From the NCBI GenBank assembly GCA_050694015.1, contig JBOGWY010000021.1, forward strand, positions 1 through 5,662: a DNA stretch of 5,662 bases, in the 5' to 3' direction. Below, in pieces: positions 1 to 5,662 of this stretch (positions are counted from its first letter, which is position 1; each line of letters opens with the position of its first letter). The stretch is from JBOGWY01 sp050694015. GTDB taxonomy: Bacteria > Actinomycetota > CADDZG01 > WHSQ01. A program made the position numbers and the translations under genes. Below the pieces are notes generated by a model that saw nothing but the letters and a program-made list of their open reading frames with translations, did not search any database and had not been told where the DNA came from.

Positions 1-1367
1 AAGAAGTTGTTCTCGTCGCCTCCGGTGAAGCCGTCGACGAAGGGCGTACCGATCAGTCCTTCGATGTTCGCCACCGTGTCAGAGCCTTGCTCGCCCTTCG
101 TCGATGTCGTGCCCGTAACGAGGTCGACCTTCATGCCCCGGTCCGAGTAAACGAAGTCGAGCGTGTCGAAGCCATCACCACCGTCGAAGTGGTCGTCGTC
201 GATGCCGGTCAGGAACGTGTCGTCTCCCGCGGCGCCCAACATGTGGTCGAGTCCGTCGTGGTCGTCGAGGATGTCGTTGCCCTCTCCGCCGGTCACGACG
301 TCGTCGCCGGCCATGCTCTCGATGTGGTCGTCACCCGCACCACCGTCGATAACGTCGGAACCCGGCAACCCGAGGATGTGGTTGGGACCTGCGTCACCGA
401 TCAGCACATCTTTCATGAGCGAACCGAAGACGTTCTCGATCCCCGTGATCGTGTCGGAGCCCTCACCCACGATCGTGCCGAGCGCGAGGTTCAGCTCGAC
501 GCCGACGACGGATTGCTTGAAGTTGACCGTGTCGATGCCTTCGTTGCCGTGGAGGGCGTCGTTGCCCGGCCCCCCGGCGACGTTGTCGTCGCCCAGGCCG
601 CCGTTGAGCGAATCGTTGCCCGGACGACCACGCATGTTGTTGGTCAGTGCGTCGCCGATAAGCGTGTCGTCGTAACCGGATCCGAACAGGTTCTCGATGC
701 TCAACAACCGGTCGCTCCCCTCGCCCGTGGCCAGACCCGTGCTCAGGTCCACGACGACACCCATGTCGCTTGTGGCGTAGTCGACGCGGTCCTTGCCCCA
801 CGCTCCGTCGATCATGTCGTCGCCGGCACCGCCGGACAGCTCGTCGCGCTCCGCGTGTACCGGGGTGCCTCGCTCGGTCAGATCGCTGGAGCCTCCGATC
901 AAGGTGTCGTTGCCGGCGGCACCGCGCAGCTGGTCGCGCCCCCGTCCTCCGTTCAGCACGTTGTCGTTCTCGTCGCCGATCAGGATGTCGCGCCCGTAGC
1001 CACCGCTCACGTTCTCGATTGACTCGAGCGCGTCAACACCCTCGCCGGTCGCCGACCGAGCGGCGAGGTTGGCCACGACAGAATAGGAGAACGACACGGT
1101 GTCGCTGCCGTCTCCACCCGTTACGACATCGTTGCCGTCGCTACCGGACAACTCGTCGTCTCCGGGTCCTCCGTCGAGACGGTCATGACCCGAGCGACCG
1201 AAGAGGGCGTTGGCGGAGGCGTCGCCCGTGATCTCGTCGTCCTTGTATGTGCCCGACACGTTCTCGACCGAGCGCAGGGTGTCGTTGCCGTTTCCGCGTG
1301 CCGTGCCCGCCGCGAGCGATACACGGATCGCGTCCGGCGATTCGGAGTAGTCGACGTGGTCGGTGCC
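1..1367 (-). repeat. Five RTX super-modules (linker plus nonapeptides)
   Basis: Long repeat modules of the RTX protein start at residues 235, 321, 425, 511 and 633 (bases 1367, 1109, 797, 539 and 173), giving spacings of 86, 104, 86 and 122 residues; the fifth is cut by the window edge. Each opens with GxDxVxF/Y and a short beta-like stretch such as VVVDLSTG. Then come GEGxDxL, an IENV/IENL/VENV core, GSxxxDxLIGD and finally nonapeptides. The pre-nonapeptide part is 49 residues in modules 1, 3 and 4, 46 in module 2, and slightly expanded in module 5. Length differences otherwise come from extra nonapeptides. This linker style is familiar in bacterial RTX proteins; its exact structure is inferred. 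Confidence 0.82.
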
Positions 1368-2069
1368 CGCTCCACCGTCGACGATGTCGTTTCCGTCGGG
1401 CAGCCGGACCTTCGTCTCATCGTCGTAGAAGCTGTCCGAGTGGAAGACGTCGTCGCCGGCGCCTCCACTCTCGGTGTCGTTACCAGCGCCGCCGGAGTGT
1501 GAATCGTCCCCGGGCCCACCGTTGAGCTCGTCCGTGTCGTCGTCACCACGCATGTGGTCGTTACCGTCGTCGCCGTTCAGCGTGTCGCGGCCTTCGCCGC
1601 CAGAGATCGAGTCCTCGTCGTCACCACCGGACGCGGTGTCACGGCCGGCATCACCGGACATGTAATCGTTGCCGGCCCCGCCCCGGATGTCATCGGCGCC
1701 GAACCCGCCCGACAATTGATCGCTCTTGTCACCGCCGACGAGAACGTCGGCACCCTCGCGGCCCGAGAGTCGATCGCGATCGCTCTCGCCGTCGACTTTG
1801 TCGTTACCGAACCCGGCATCCACGTAGTCGTTTCCATCACCGGTACAGATGACGTCGTTACCGTCACGGGCCTCGATCGAATCGTTCCCTGCGAGAGACA
1901 CGATGACGTCGTCTCCGTCGGTCCCCTTGAGCTCGTCGCTCTCGGCGGTCCCGACCACGGTCGCGCGGCGACCGAAGCACGAGGGTGCGGCGAACGCGAC
2001 ACCCGGCAGAGACAGAACGATCAGCCCCGCTACGAGTATGAGCAAAGTGAGCTTGGTGCGGTCGAACAT
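1..2069 (-). CDS. Secreted RTX-type calcium-binding repeat protein (3' end outside the window)
   Basis: Translating the minus strand from the ATG at 2069 gives 689 uninterrupted codons that leave the window at base 1, so the C-terminus is unseen. Residues 1-27 form a Sec signal peptide: basic n-region (DRTK), hydrophobic core LTLLILVAGLIVL, and a likely cut after AFA before APS. The mature protein starts with a CFG motif at 31-33 and then carries many RTX nonapeptides of the GGxGxDxLx type (for example GGAGNDYMS, GGEGRDTLN, GGPGDDELS). In the RTX family these bind calcium and fold as parallel beta-rolls. Residues 40-208 are nearly pure nonapeptides. From residue 235 on there are five longer modules, each a linker with an IENV-like core plus nonapeptides. 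Only two cysteines are visible (31 and 75). The start is supported by an AGGAGG site four bases upstream. The gene lies 82 bp behind a secreted beta-propeller gene in the same direction. The role is unknown; a surface, matrix or adhesion function is plausible, and a C-terminal enzymatic domain cannot be excluded. The RTX assignment is firm, the function is not. Confidence 0.93.
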   Translation of the reverse strand, partial: MFDRTKLTLLILVAGLIVLSLPGVAFAAPSCFGRRATVVGTAESDELKGTDGDDVIVSLAGNDSIEARDGNDVICTGDGNDYVDAGFGNDKVDGESDRDRLSGREGADVLVGGDKSDQLSGGFGADDIRGGAGNDYMSGDAGRDTASGGDDEDSISGGEGRDTLNGDDGNDHMRGDDDTDELNGGPGDDSHSGGAGNDTESGGAGDDVFHSDSFYDDETKVRLPDGNDIVDGGAGTDHVDYSESPDAIRVSLAAGTARGNGNDTLRSVENVSGTYKDDEITGDASANALFGRSGHDRLDGGPGDDELSGSDGNDVVTGGDGSDTVSFSYSVVANLAARSATGEGVDALESIENVSGGYGRDILIGDENDNVLNGGRGRDQLRGAAGNDTLIGGSSDLTERGTPVHAERDELSGGAGDDMIDGAWGKDRVDYATSDMGVVVDLSTGLATGEGSDRLLSIENLFGSGYDDTLIGDALTNNMRGRPGNDSLNGGLGDDNVAGGPGNDALHGNEGIDTVNFKQSVVGVELNLALGTIVGEGSDTITGIENVFGSLMKDVLIGDAGPNHILGLPGSDVIDGGAGDDHIESMAGDDVVTGGEGNDILDDHDGLDHMLGAAGDDTFLTGIDDDHFDGGDGFDTLDFVYSDRGMKVDLVTGTTSTKGEQGSDTVANIEGLIGTPFVDGFTGGDENNF
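1446..1952 (-). repeat. RTX nonapeptide array, N-terminal block
   Basis: This stretch encodes about residues 40-208 of the RTX protein as tandem nine-residue units (27 bp), roughly eighteen copies including degenerate ones. The typical unit is GGxGxDxLx. Several copies replace the second or third glycine with Asp, Glu or Arg (for example GESDRDRLS, GDDDTDELN), so calcium-site quality should vary along the roll. The repeats are diverged at the DNA level and are not a CRISPR or satellite array. Confidence 0.85.
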
Positions 2070-2073
2070 GGTT

Positions 2074-2079
2074 CCTCCT
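2074..2079 (-). promoter_or_regulatory. Shine-Dalgarno site of the RTX gene
   Basis: The minus strand reads AGGAGG, then AACC and the ATG at 2069. The full consensus match fixes the start codon and predicts strong translation initiation, in contrast to the upstream propeller gene, which has no clear site. Confidence 0.85.
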
Positions 2080-2097
2080 CGAAAGGTGACGCTTCTA

Positions 2098-2125
2098 GGT
2101 GCGTCGTCTGTGCCAAGGACGCACC
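2098..2125 (-). repeat. Intergenic inverted repeat (8-bp perfect stem-loop)
   Basis: On the transcribed strand GGTGCGTC (2125-2118) and GACGCACC (2105-2098) are perfectly complementary around a 12-base loop. The element sits in the 82-bp gap between the propeller and RTX genes. It ends 18 bases before the RTX Shine-Dalgarno site. No run of T follows the stem, so it is a poor intrinsic terminator. It could be an attenuator, an RNA processing or stability hairpin, or a palindromic operator. The pairing is seen directly; the role is a guess. Confidence 0.5.
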
Positions 2126-2151
2126 GGTGGGGAGGAACATTGCTTGGCTCG

Positions 2152-3210
2152 CTATCGCCCCCCCAGACCCCCCCACTCGGGATCGAACTCCTGGCCCGCC
2201 GTGTGGGTGAGCCGGGTGAGTCCGGACCCGTCGGCGCCGACGGCGAACAGCTCCCACTCGGCGGTCGGGCCCACCTGACCGACGAACACGACCTTGGTGC
2301 CGTCGGGCGACCAGTCCGGCGAGAACGCCTGCAGCTCGGCCGGGGAGATGCCGGTCTCGCCGCTGCCGTCGGCTGCCATCACGTAGACCTCGTCGGGAGG
2401 AACGTTGCCCTCCAAGCGCCCACGCACGAAGGCCAGGCGGGAGCCGTCGGGCGAGAACTCGGGCACGTAATCGTCGGCCGGATCGTCGGTCAACTGGGTC
2501 GTTGTTGCCCCGTCCGCCGATGCGAAATAGATGTCCCACTGCTCGTCGCGTAGAGACGCATAGACGACGCCGTCACCGTCCGGCGCCCACTCCGCGAAAC
2601 TGTCGTTCACCCCGTCTTCGGTGAGCGTGATCGTCTCGGGGATCTCCGCCAGGCTCGCGAGGAACACGTCCTGGCCGTTGTTGTCGAAGTTGCCGCCGTT
2701 GTAGATCAGACGCGTGCCGTCCGGTGACCAGCGCGGGTCGGCGTCCCCGGTGCGGTTGAACGTCACTCGCATCCTGTTCCTACCGTCGGCATCCATCACG
2801 AAGATCTCTGCGTCCTTACCGCCGGCGTAACGGACGAAGGCGATGCGTGAAGAGTCTGGCGACCAGATCGGCAACTCGTCGTCGACGCGATCCGACGTCA
2901 ATCGCCGCACCTCGCCTCCCCCGATCGGAACGGTGAAGATCTCGCCCCCGCGTCGCGTGAAGCGCGTGAACGCGACCCGTCGGCCGTCGGGCGACACGTC
3001 GATGTAGAGCTCGTTCCGCCGCGATCGTGTGAGGTTCCGGACGCCCGTTCCGGCAGCGGTCATCGACACGACATCGGTCCTACCGTTGCGGACGTTGCGG
3101 ACGTAAGCGATACGTCCGTTCGTCACCTCGTCGGCGGACACCGGTGTCCCTGCCGAGACGACGATCAGAGCGGCACCGACGACAAGCGCGCGAAGGGAAC
3201 GTGAACTCAC
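2152..3210 (-). CDS. Secreted TolB-like six-bladed beta-propeller (PD40 repeats)
   Basis: The 352-residue product starts at a GTG at 3210; an in-frame TAG two codons upstream rules out a longer form. Residues 1-26 are a Sec signal peptide (RSLR, hydrophobic LVVGAALIVV, cut after VSA before DEV). There is no lipobox cysteine, so it should be released or held non-covalently at the surface. Six PD40 motifs lie at residues 73, 117, 162, 209, 253 and 301 (SPDG, SPDS, SPDG, APDG, SPDG, SPDG), spaced 44-48 residues, each followed by a hydrophobic strand such as RVAFTR or RLAFVR. The N-terminal strand GRIAYVR (32-38) and the C-terminal DPEW (343-346) probably close the ring. The protein is shorter than TolB and lacks its N-terminal domain, so it is not the Tol-Pal component. 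Such propellers usually bind proteins or glycans; no catalytic residues are evident. It precedes the RTX gene by 82 bp in the same direction, suggesting co-transcription. The ligand is unknown. Confidence 0.92.
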   Translation of the reverse strand: MSSRSLRALVVGAALIVVSAGTPVSADEVTNGRIAYVRNVRNGRTDVVSMTAAGTGVRNLTRSRRNELYIDVSPDGRRVAFTRFTRRGGEIFTVPIGGGEVRRLTSDRVDDELPIWSPDSSRIAFVRYAGGKDAEIFVMDADGRNRMRVTFNRTGDADPRWSPDGTRLIYNGGNFDNNGQDVFLASLAEIPETITLTEDGVNDSFAEWAPDGDGVVYASLRDEQWDIYFASADGATTTQLTDDPADDYVPEFSPDGSRLAFVRGRLEGNVPPDEVYVMAADGSGETGISPAELQAFSPDWSPDGTKVVFVGQVGPTAEWELFAVGADGSGLTRLTHTAGQEFDPEWGGLGGR

Positions 3211-3214
3211 GGCC

Positions 3215-3230
3215 TAGATAACAACTTAAG
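3215..3230 (-). promoter_or_regulatory. Possible -10 region upstream of the propeller gene
   Basis: Just upstream of the GTG at 3210 the minus strand holds an AT-rich patch, CTTAAGTTGTTATCTA, standing out in very GC-rich DNA. No Shine-Dalgarno sequence precedes the GTG. A -10-like TTATCT ends only five bases before the start codon, which would fit a leaderless transcript as seen often in actinobacteria. The hexamer match is weak and no convincing -35 was found, so this is tentative. Confidence 0.22.
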
Positions 3231-3243
3231 AGGGCGTCGAGCT

Positions 3244-3291
3244 GGGACGTGCAATCGCCGTAGATAGCCTCACCGACCAAAGCAACGTCCC
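3244..3291 (-). repeat. Long-looped inverted repeat in the 106-bp intergenic gap
   Basis: GGGACGT (3244-3250) and ACGTCCC (3285-3291) are a perfect 7-bp inverted pair, extendable by two G-C pairs across one bulged A. The loop is about 30 bases. It lies between the SCO6745-family stop codon and the propeller start. No T-run follows, so it does not look like a classical terminator; it could be a dyad binding site or chance. The rest of the gap (3211-3316) shows nothing recognisable apart from the AT-rich patch at 3215-3230. Confidence 0.3.
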
Positions 3292-3316
3292 GGACCCCGG
3301 CCGGCGACTTAACCGA

Positions 3317-4195
3317 CTAGTTCGTCGACTTCAGTCCCATCGGATTCGGGAACGGGATCGCCTGGCCCGCCACGATCCTGCGCGCGAGGGGTGTCATCAA
3401 CTCGTCGAACCGTTCGGTCCGCTCGGGCCCGACGCGTTGCCACGGCGCCGAGGACAGTTCGTCGGTCAGGTCCTCGATGCGGTCCCGGAGCGCGCTGCCG
3501 GCCGCGGTGGCGATCCCCGATCCGTCGATGAGACCGCGCGCCTGCAGGCGCTGTTCCGCAGTGGCCCATTCGTCGTCGGACCAACCCCGGAACGGCTGGA
3601 TCCCCGCGCGCGGGAAGCGCCCCACCCCGACCGCGAGGATGTGCGCCTCGAGGCCGTCGAGGCCGGACGTGACGAGAGCCGCTATGTGGCCGTCACCCCG
3701 GTACTCCCGCAACAGGGTGCATGCGTGCCACAACCCGAGATGCGATGCCTCCGGCCACGGCAGCGAGAGATACGCGGCGAAGAGCGCGCGGCCTTGGGGG
3801 CTGCACGCTTGCAGCGCGTCGCGTGCGATATCGAGGGCGTCCCCGATCGACGCGTCTTCGACGTCGTCATCCAAGATGCGCCGCAACGCCGCGTCGGCCA
3901 CGCGTAGACGCGCCTCGATCACCCGCTCCGGGTTGGAGAAGCCCCACGCATCCGGGATGGCGCGCCGCACCATCGTGGGGTGGAAGTTGAAGAAGAGGGC
4001 CTCGACGATCTCCGGCTGCACCGGCCCGAGCGCCGCCGCGCGCGACGCGAAGTACCCCATCCAACCGCCCTTTAGCCCGGCCTCGGTGTAGTGCTCCTTC
4101 GTCTCCGGCGCGAAGTACACCACCGCGTGGTACGTCTCGGCGACGCGGTAGGCGTGGCGAAGGAGAGCGCCGTCGACCGCGCGCATGGTCGTCAC
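3317..4195 (-). CDS. SCO6745-family protein, predicted helix-turn-helix
   Basis: The 292-residue protein resembles the actinobacterial SCO6745 family, recognised from its pattern of conserved blocks: YFAPE (27-31), WMGYFASRAAALGPV (45-59), FFNFHPTMVRRAIPDAW (68-84), LWHACTLLREYRGDGHIAAL (155-174) and GWSDDEW (204-210). The C-terminal third (about 204-250) looks like a winged helix, with GWSDDEW and AEQRLQARGLI before a wing-like IATAAGSALRDRIE. No signal peptide or membrane segment is seen, so it is cytoplasmic. Family members are annotated as helix-turn-helix proteins of unknown function; ligand and target are unknown. The start was put at the GTG at 4195 because it overlaps the typA stop as GTGA, with a weak GGAAG ten bases upstream. 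An ATG three codons later (4186) is a close alternative. A longer frame to 4297 would overlap conserved typA sequence and adds only low-complexity charged residues. Coupling to typA is likely; a shared function is not shown. Confidence 0.88.
   Translation of the reverse strand: MTTMRAVDGALLRHAYRVAETYHAVVYFAPETKEHYTEAGLKGGWMGYFASRAAALGPVQPEIVEALFFNFHPTMVRRAIPDAWGFSNPERVIEARLRVADAALRRILDDDVEDASIGDALDIARDALQACSPQGRALFAAYLSLPWPEASHLGLWHACTLLREYRGDGHIAALVTSGLDGLEAHILAVGVGRFPRAGIQPFRGWSDDEWATAEQRLQARGLIDGSGIATAAGSALRDRIEDLTDELSSAPWQRVGPERTERFDELMTPLARRIVAGQAIPFPNPMGLKSTN
4192..4195 (-). promoter_or_regulatory. GTGA stop/start overlap of typA and the SCO6745-family gene
   Basis: The minus strand reads GTGA: the GTG at 4195-4193 starts the downstream gene and the TGA at 4194-4192 ends typA. 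Such four-base overlaps usually mean termination-reinitiation coupling. The only possible ribosome site nearby is a weak GGAAG inside the typA tail (4210-4206). Confidence 0.6.
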
Positions 4196-5662
4196 GCGGG
4201 CCGTGCTTCCGCGCCGCGCCTGCTGCTCTTCGCGCGCTGGTTCGCATCGAGGATCACCTTCCGCAACCTGACGTTGTGCGGAGTCACCTCGACGCATTCG
4301 TCCTCACGGATGAACTCGAGTGCCTGTTCGAGCGACATCTCCTTGTGCGGGATCAGCCGCACGAGCTCCTCGGCCGTCGACGATCGCATGTTGGTGAGCC
4401 TCTTCTCCTTGGTCGGGTTCACCTGCATGTCGTCACCGCGTGCGTTCTCCCCCACGATCATGCCTTCGTAGACCTCGACGCCGGGGCCGACGAACATCGT
4501 CCCGCGCTCCTGCAGGTTCATGAGCGCGTACTGGGTCGTGGGCCCGCGCCGGTCGGCGACCAGGCTCCCGGTCGGACGCGTCCGGAGGTCGCCGTGCCAC
4601 GGTTCGTAGCGGTCGAACACGTGGTGGAGCAATCCCGTCCCGCGCGTCTCGGTGAGGAACTCGGTACGGAACCCGATCAGCCCTCGCGCCGGGACCCGGT
4701 ACTCCATACGCACCCATCCGGTGCCGTGGTTGACCATGTTCTCGAGCCGGCCCTTGCGCAGCGCGAGCAGTTGTGTGACGACCCCGAGGAAGTCCTCGGG
4801 GATGTCGATCGTCAGGTACTCGACCGGCTCGCACAACTTGCCGTCGATCTCCTTGGTGACGACCTGAGGCTTCCCGACCGTCAGCTCGAAGCCTTCGCGG
4901 CGCATCATCTCCACCAGCACCGCGAGCTGCAGCTCACCGCGGCCCTGTACCTCCCACGCATCCGGTGTCCCCGCGTCGAGCACGCGGATCGACACGTTTC
5001 CGACCAGCTCCTGGTCGAGCCGGTTCCGCACCTGCCGCGCGGTGAGCTTGTCGCCGTCTTGCCCCGATAACGGCGATGTGTTGATGCCGATCGTCATCGA
5101 CAGGCTGGGATCGTCGAAGTGTGTGACCGGCAACGGGCGCGGGTCGGACGGGTCCGAGAGCGTCTCACCGATCGTGACGTCGGCGAGCCCTGCGATCGCG
5201 AAGATCTCTCCGGGACCTACTGCCTCCGCGTCGACGCGATCGAGCGCCTCGGTGACGTATAGCTCGGTGATGCGGACGTTCTCCACGGTGTCGTCGGCGC
5301 GGCACCACGCGATCTGCTCCCCGCTCTTGAGCGTGCCGTGGAACATGCGGCAGAGCGCGAGCCGGCCCACGTACGGGGATGCGTCGAGGTTGGTGACGAG
5401 CGCCTGCATCGGATGGTTCTCGTCGTAGCCGGGGGCGGGGATGTGTTCGAGGAGCAGCTCGAAGAGTGGTTTGAGGTCGCTGCCCTCTTGGTCGTCGGCG
5501 AGCGATGCCCACCCCGCCCTCGCGTTGGTGTACGCGATCGGGAAGTCGATCTGATCCTCGTCGGCGTCGAGGTCTAAGAACAGCTCGTAGACCTCGTTGA
5601 CGACATCGGCAATGCGCGCGTCCGGGCGATCGACCTTGTTCACGACGAGGATCACCGGGAGC
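4192..5662 (-). CDS. typA: Translational GTPase TypA/BipA (5' end outside the window)
   Basis: The visible 489 or so residues are the C-terminal four-fifths of TypA/BipA, a ribosome-binding GTPase of the EF-G/LepA class involved in ribosome assembly and stress or low-temperature adaptation. The frame enters at the right edge with LPVILVVNKVDRPDAR, containing the G4 motif NKVD (5640-5629). The G1-G3 motifs (GNVDHGKT, DTPGH) lie beyond the edge, roughly 120-130 residues upstream. Next come the G5-region YTNARAG, an EF-Tu-like beta-barrel domain (LDASPYVGRLALCRMFHGTL), the EF-G-like domain (GRGELQLAVLVEMMRREGFE, then GKPQVV) and the TypA-specific C-terminal domain with VPARGLIGFRTEFLT, NPTKEKRLTNMRSS and MSLEQALEFI. 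It ends in a basic tail, QRAKSSRRGAEARPA. No frameshift is seen. The TGA at 4194-4192 overlaps the next gene's GTG. The G5 segment has NAR where many TypA have SAL or SAR, probably lineage variation. Identification is secure. Confidence 0.97.
   Translation of the reverse strand, partial: LPVILVVNKVDRPDARIADVVNEVYELFLDLDADEDQIDFPIAYTNARAGWASLADDQEGSDLKPLFELLLEHIPAPGYDENHPMQALVTNLDASPYVGRLALCRMFHGTLKSGEQIAWCRADDTVENVRITELYVTEALDRVDAEAVGPGEIFAIAGLADVTIGETLSDPSDPRPLPVTHFDDPSLSMTIGINTSPLSGQDGDKLTARQVRNRLDQELVGNVSIRVLDAGTPDAWEVQGRGELQLAVLVEMMRREGFELTVGKPQVVTKEIDGKLCEPVEYLTIDIPEDFLGVVTQLLALRKGRLENMVNHGTGWVRMEYRVPARGLIGFRTEFLTETRGTGLLHHVFDRYEPWHGDLRTRPTGSLVADRRGPTTQYALMNLQERGTMFVGPGVEVYEGMIVGENARGDDMQVNPTKEKRLTNMRSSTAEELVRLIPHKEMSLEQALEFIREDECVEVTPHNVRLRKVILDANQRAKSSRRGAEARPA

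Noticed and set aside
87..1022. Plus-strand open frame of 311 codons rich in Val, Ala and Asp
   Set aside because: It is the antisense reading of the RTX repeats. GGN/GAC-rich codons have few stops in antisense, and its Val-Val-Asp pattern mirrors the nonapeptide periodicity. It shows no recognisable domain.
1446..1952. CRISPR array or DNA satellite suggested by the repetitive gtcgtcgcc-like text
   Set aside because: The periodicity is 27 bp in frame with a long open reading frame, the copies are diverged in DNA, and there are no identical repeats with unique spacers.
1554..2210. Plus-strand open frame of 218 codons
   Set aside because: It is antisense to the RTX N-terminus and runs across the intergenic gap into the propeller gene; there is no domain, and the real gene there has a signal peptide and a consensus ribosome site.
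1849..2553. Plus-strand open frame of 234 codons
   Set aside because: It crosses two minus-strand genes and the gap between them, and has no recognisable motif.
2152..3210. Genuine TolB of the Tol-Pal system
   Set aside because: The TolB N-terminal domain is missing, there is no tolA, tolQ, tolR or pal nearby, and the window looks actinobacterial. Only the propeller fold is shared.
3244..3310. Intrinsic terminator after the SCO6745-family gene
   Set aside because: The inverted repeat has a roughly 30-base loop and no T-run follows on the minus strand; the nearby GC-rich CCGG repeats also lack a T tail.
3437..4091. Plus-strand open frames opposite the SCO6745-family gene
   Set aside because: They are antisense to a frame with conserved family blocks and have no domain of their own.
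4196..4297. N-terminal extension of the SCO6745-family protein to an upstream start at 4297
   Set aside because: The added residues (RRGDSAQRQVAEG and so on) are low-complexity, precede the conserved start of the family, and would overlap conserved typA coding sequence by about 100 bases.
4276..5070. Plus-strand open frame of 264 codons
   Set aside because: It lies wholly antisense to typA, whose sequence is unmistakable; this is a shadow of the GC-rich codon bias.

Overview
The window is GC-rich DNA with strong G/C third-position codon bias. All four genes lie on the minus strand, so the reading order runs from the right edge to the left. A high-GC actinobacterium is the best guess, perhaps an uncultured, environmental Acidimicrobiia- or Thermoleophilia-like lineage. 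The reasons are an SCO6745-family gene, actinobacterial-style TypA sequence, a GTG start, and a secreted RTX protein opening with the CFG...ATVVGT motif common in that phylum. This placement is an inference from protein flavour, not a phylogeny.

Right part (about 3317-5662): the 3' portion of typA/bipA, a translational GTPase cut by the right edge just before its NKVD motif. Its stop codon overlaps by four bases (GTGA) the likely GTG start of an SCO6745-family protein with a predicted helix-turn-helix. These two genes look translationally coupled. A 106-bp gap (3211-3316) follows; it holds a long-looped inverted repeat and an AT-rich patch that could be a promoter.

Left part (1-3210): two exported-protein genes. 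The first encodes a 352-residue protein with a Sec signal peptide and six PD40 (WD40-like) motifs, a TolB-type beta-propeller without the TolB N-terminal domain. After 82 bp containing a perfect 8-bp stem-loop comes a large Asp/Gly-rich RTX calcium-binding protein with a Sec signal peptide and a very good Shine-Dalgarno sequence. It is open for 689 codons and runs off the left edge. It has an N-terminal block of nonapeptides and then five long modules, each a beta-rich linker followed by nonapeptides.

The left pair probably acts outside the cell, the right pair in the cytoplasm. Nothing in the sequence ties the two pairs functionally. No RNA gene, mobile element, CRISPR array or origin was seen, and no gene-free stretch exceeds about 110 bases. 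The most interesting object is the Sec-exported modular RTX protein and its pairing with the secreted propeller.
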